Shown here: in pieces, positions 6,162-8,907 of the stretch | Numbering within the stretch: position 1 is the stretch's first letter | Layout: every line of letters begins with the position of its first letter | DNA from: B8-G4 sp033720735 | GTDB lineage: Bacteria; Bacteroidota; Bacteroidia; Chitinophagales; Saprospiraceae | Assembly (NCBI GenBank): GCA_033720735.1 | Contig: JAWWBX010000179.1 | Location: 1-8,907 of the forward strand | Direction of reading: 5' to 3' | Length of the DNA: 8,907 bases | Program-made: the position numbers and the translations under genes | Notes under the pieces: generated by a model | What the model saw: only the letters and a program-made list of their open reading frames with translations | What the model was told of the DNA's origin: nothing | The model's database searches: none

Positions 6162-6917
6162 ATGAAAACCTTGAAGAAAAGTGTGCCTGCGCTGATGCTG
6201 GCATTGTTTGTCACTACGGCCTTATCAGCCCAGATGATGTTTGCGATCCATGAAGATCGCGTATACCCCTCGGCAGTAACCAAGTATGAAAAGGCTGCTG
6301 CCAACCTCGTCGCCAATCTCAAAAAGTACAATGTCCCGAATGCCGACTACCTGGCCCTGATGACCTCAGATTTTCAGTACATCTATGTCGCCCCGATCCC
6401 CAACATGGCCGCTCTCGACGACAATCCGTTTGCCATGCTTGATGAGAAAATGGGCCAGGAGGAGGTCGCAAAAATGTGGAGCGGGTTTTCCGATTGCTAC
6501 GACGAGCACGGTGACTATATCCTTACGCTCGATGAAGACCTGTCGTACCAACCATCCGGCATCAACCAGAATCCTGAGGGTGAATACTACCGGACGCTCG
6601 ACTATTGGTACGTGTCTGAGGATAATGAAGAGGCCCTGCGGGCAGTGGCCAGCAAGATCAAGCAGCTCCATGCGGATACCGGCTCCAAGTTCTATTACCG
6701 GGTCTACCGGAGTGGTTTCGGCGCCATGGGGCCTTTCTACATGGTAGCCAGTGCCGCCAAGGATGCGCAGGACTGGCATAACAGACTGGCTGCGGTCGAA
6801 AAGGCCGGGGGAGAGAAACGTCAGGCACTGCTCCAGGAGGCCCTGAGCCTGACCCGCAAGTACGAACGGCGTACCGGATGGATCAGACCAGACCTGTCCT
6901 ACATGTCTGGCAACTAG
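6162..6917 (+). CDS. Exported protein of unknown function, possible duplicated alpha/beta fold
   Basis: This encodes 251 residues. A signal peptide (1-23: MKTLKKS, hydrophobic 9-20, ALSA) should be cut before Gln24, leaving about 228 mature residues and no lipobox. The mature protein seems to hold two similar halves: 26-85 (strand FAIHED, helix VTKYEKAAANLVANLKKY, strands DYLALMT and FQYIYVAPI) and 145-205 (strand TLDYWYVSED, helix EALRAVASKIKQLH, strands FYYRVYRS and GPFYMVASA). Both fit a beta-alpha-beta-beta ferredoxin-like pattern, and a helical tail (205-235) follows. The aromatic-rich strands would suit a small-ligand pocket or a dimer interface. I recognise no family and see no catalytic motif. 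I chose ATG at 6162 because the signal peptide begins there; upstream in-frame starts back to 5739 overlap the preceding gene and would bury the signal. The leader is A-rich (AAAACTGGAACA) without Shine-Dalgarno. A hairpin follows the stop directly. Confidence 0.8.
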   Translation: MKTLKKSVPALMLALFVTTALSAQMMFAIHEDRVYPSAVTKYEKAAANLVANLKKYNVPNADYLALMTSDFQYIYVAPIPNMAALDDNPFAMLDEKMGQEEVAKMWSGFSDCYDEHGDYILTLDEDLSYQPSGINQNPEGEYYRTLDYWYVSEDNEEALRAVASKIKQLHADTGSKFYYRVYRSGFGAMGPFYMVASAAKDAQDWHNRLAAVEKAGGEKRQALLQEALSLTRKYERRTGWIRPDLSYMSGN

Positions 6918-6918
6918 A

Positions 6919-6978
6919 AAAGTTTGAGGTTTAAGGTTTAAGGTTGGGAACAACTTTAAACCTTAAACTTTCAACTTT
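6919..6978 (+). terminator. Long imperfect inverted repeat between convergent genes
   Basis: Two 27-base arms (6919-6945 and 6952-6978) enclose a 6-base loop. In plus-strand RNA they form 23 Watson-Crick pairs, three G-U pairs and one mismatch. The left arm contains GTTTAAG in tandem. The stem begins two bases after the stop of the 6162 gene and ends nine bases before the stop of the converging permease gene. It is AT-rich, unlike a classic terminator. On the minus strand it is followed by a TTTT run (within AAACTTTTC), so it could also serve the permease gene. Repeats built from TTTAAGG/CCTTAAA words are frequent between Bacteroidota genes, from general experience. Confidence 0.6.
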
Positions 6979-6987
6979 GAATCTGCA

Positions 6988-8907
6988 TCATTCCTGCCTG
7001 AGCGCTTTGACGGGATTGGAATAAGCCGTACGCGCCGTTTGCAAGCCCACCGTGAGCCATGCGATCAGGACAGCGATGCCGCCCGCAGCGATGAAGACGG
7101 TCACACCCACGCGTGTCTGATAGGCAAAATCCCGCAGCCAGTTTTGCATCACATACCAACCAACCGGCGCAGCAACCACAAATGCCAGCACGACCAGCCA
7201 GGTAAACTCCCGTGTCAATAACATGACCAGATTGAAGCTCGAAGCTCCGAGTACTTTCCTGATCCCGACCTCTTTCTTCTTTCGTTCGGCGGTGAAGGAG
7301 GCCAGGCCGATCAGGCCCAGGCAAGCAATGAAAATGGCCAGCAGCGCGAAGGTGGCGAAGATGCGCCCCTGCCGCTCCTCGGTTTGATAAAGCTGTGCGA
7401 AATTCTCGTCGACAAACGTATACTCGAACGGAATGCCTGGATTGAACTGCTCCCAGGTCTTTTCGATGGACGAGATCGACGCGTTCAATTGCTCAGGCCG
7501 GACGCGCACCACGTAGTTCCACGCCATGTAAGGCGCAATGAAATAGACCGTAGGTACGATCTGGTTTTTCAACGATTCAAAGTGAAAATCCTCCAGAACG
7601 CCGATCACCTGCCCGTCACGCGGCACCCATTGGCCCGAGTTCCAGTCGGTGATCTCCATACTGCCAAAGGTTTTGCCGATCGCCGATTCATTGGTCCAAC
7701 CGAGTTCCCTCACAGCGGCCTCATTGAGGATGAACCCGGTGGTCGCATCGGCCGGAAATTCCCGCGAGAAGCTTCTGCCAGCCGCCATGTTGAACCCCAT
7801 CGTCTCGATGAAATCATAGTCAGTCCATACTGTTTGCATCCCCCGGCGCTGATCCTCGGGCACGCCTTCCGGCCGGGTTTGCAGTGAGCTGCTCAAACTG
7901 CCCGGGGGCACGCGCGATGATCCGGCAGCATTGACGACGCGCGGATTGGACAACAGTTCGCTGCGAAACTGGTCGTATTTGCTCCTGAGATCGACGGGCG
8001 TTCCGAAGACGAGCACATGGTCCTTGTCATAGCCCAGGTCAACGCTCTTGCAGTAGTTGAGCTGTTTGTAGACAATACCGGTCACGACCAGCAGGAAGAT
8101 GGAAGTTGCAAACTGGAAGCCCACCAGCACGCGCCGCAGTTTGCCGCCGCGCAGCCCGTGTCGCTTCTCACCGGCCAGCGTATGGATCGGCTTGAAGGCC
8201 GAGAGGATCAGAGCGGGATAGCTGCCGGCGGCAAGGCCGACGAATAAGGTTATGCCAAGCAGACCGGCGATGACCGGGCCGTCCAGCAGAGCGGACAACG
8301 TCATGTTCTTGTCGGCCAGTTGGTTGAAGAACGGCATGGCAAGTTGTGCGATGCCGAGCGCCAGCCCCAGGGATATCACTGCCAGGACCGTGCTCTCGCT
8401 GAGAAACTGCCCGATGAGTTGGCGGCGACTGGCTCCGACCACTTTGCGCAAACCCACTTCTTTCGAGCGCAGGCCGGCACGCGCCGTCGCTAGATTCATG
8501 AAGTTGATGCAGGCAATGATGAGGATGAAGAGCGCAATGAATGAAAATGCATACACATAGGTGATATCGCCTCCATTGGCAAAGGACGAAATGTCGCGCG
8601 AATGGAGATAGAGCTTGTCGAGGGGCTGCATCCTGATCCTCGGTGAAAATGCGCTCCAGGCCTGTAGTTTGTCGGCAACGAATTGTTCCAATTGATCCTC
8701 GTAAGTGTCCGGGGACGCACCGGGCGGCACCTGCACAAAGGTCTCCACGTAGCCCTCACCCCAGTTTTCCAGGACGATCCGCGAAAAGACCTGCTCTGCG
8801 CAATGCATGGAGACCATGATGTCAAACCGGAATTGTGAATTGGCCGGCACTTCCTCCAGGATGCCGGTGATCTCGAAATCGCGCCCGCGGAGTTGTAATG
8901 TCTGGCC
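6988..8907 (-). CDS. FtsX/MacB-type ABC transporter permease, 5' end outside window
   Basis: 639 residues are visible; the frame is still open at the right edge, so the true start lies outside. Numbering from the edge, residues 1-115 are the end of a MacB-type periplasmic domain (GQTLQLRGRDFEITGILEEV, then PANSQFRFDIMVSM). Membrane helices follow at about 117-139, 172-191, 212-234 and 260-281 (first FtsX unit plus the next helix). A second periplasmic domain spans about 300-510, with helices at about 516-537, 567-586 and 601-621. Each FtsX unit carries the cytoplasmic coupling segment EVG[LI]RKV[VL]GAS (150-160 and 546-556). Members are about 800 residues with eight helices, so roughly 150-160 residues and helix 1 are missing here. 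Such permeases pair with a MacB/LolD-like ATPase and act by mechanotransmission on periplasmic substrates; the substrate cannot be told. No ATPase gene is in the window. GTG at 8850 is not the start, because the homology runs through it. Confidence 0.9.
   Translation of the reverse strand, partial: GQTLQLRGRDFEITGILEEVPANSQFRFDIMVSMHCAEQVFSRIVLENWGEGYVETFVQVPPGASPDTYEDQLEQFVADKLQAWSAFSPRIRMQPLDKLYLHSRDISSFANGGDITYVYAFSFIALFILIIACINFMNLATARAGLRSKEVGLRKVVGASRRQLIGQFLSESTVLAVISLGLALGIAQLAMPFFNQLADKNMTLSALLDGPVIAGLLGITLFVGLAAGSYPALILSAFKPIHTLAGEKRHGLRGGKLRRVLVGFQFATSIFLLVVTGIVYKQLNYCKSVDLGYDKDHVLVFGTPVDLRSKYDQFRSELLSNPRVVNAAGSSRVPPGSLSSSLQTRPEGVPEDQRRGMQTVWTDYDFIETMGFNMAAGRSFSREFPADATTGFILNEAAVRELGWTNESAIGKTFGSMEITDWNSGQWVPRDGQVIGVLEDFHFESLKNQIVPTVYFIAPYMAWNYVVRVRPEQLNASISSIEKTWEQFNPGIPFEYTFVDENFAQLYQTEERQGRIFATFALLAIFIACLGLIGLASFTAERKKKEVGIRKVLGASSFNLVMLLTREFTWLVVLAFVVAAPVGWYVMQNWLRDFAYQTRVGVTVFIAAGGIAVLIAWLTVGLQTARTAYSNPVKALRQE

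Noticed and set aside
8848..8850. GTG as the start of the permease
   Set aside because: The 19 codons up to the window edge stay open and read as typical MacB-domain sequence, so the gene starts outside the window.
1..8907. CRISPR array, prophage, transposon or defence system
   Set aside because: I see no regularly spaced direct repeats with unique spacers, no transposase or integrase motifs, and no known defence-gene signatures.

Overview
The window looks like chromosomal DNA from a member of the Bacteroidota or a close FCB-group relative (Saprospiria-, Rhodothermia- or Balneolia-like). The base composition appears moderately GC-rich by eye; I did not compute it. Four things support this: a type IX secretion (T9SS) C-terminal sorting domain, start codons with A-rich leaders and no Shine-Dalgarno sequence, a promoter upstream of tRNA-His that matches the Bacteroidota TTG-N19-TAnnTTTG pattern, and a large single-chain FtsX/MacB-type permease of the kind common in this group.

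Layout from left to right. Positions 1-423 hold no convincing gene; they carry two related hairpin repeats exactly 60 bp apart and a pair of short palindromes. A lipoprotein gene of unknown function (424-1146, +) ends at a strong hairpin terminator (1183-1230). A 516-bp stretch without protein genes (1147-1662) contains that terminator, a GC-rich hairpin, a tRNA-His gene on the minus strand (anticodon GTG), a short leader hairpin and the tRNA promoter. A membrane-anchored class III adenylate cyclase (1663-3954, -) has its catalytic domain at the N-terminus and a TolB-like plus TPR-like extracytoplasmic part at the C-terminus. It is divergent from a secreted T9SS cargo protein (4208-5872, +) built from three related cysteine-rich units. 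A 251-residue secreted protein of unknown function follows (6162-6917, +). It converges on the 3' end of an FtsX-family ABC permease (6988-8907, -, continuing past the right edge), with a long imperfect hairpin between them (6919-6978).

Most of the products act at or outside the cell envelope: a lipoprotein, a transmembrane cyclase, a T9SS-secreted protein, an exported small protein and an ABC permease. Apart from the divergent cyclase/T9SS pair, nothing shows that they form one pathway, and no multi-gene operon is visible. There is no CRISPR array, phage module, transposase or obvious defence system. The best leads are the cyclase's sensor half, the two uncharacterised exported proteins (424 and 6162), the compensatory hairpin repeats, two adjacent U-U mismatches in the tRNA-His acceptor stem, and a hairpin at 6919-6978 that folds better in transcripts from one strand.
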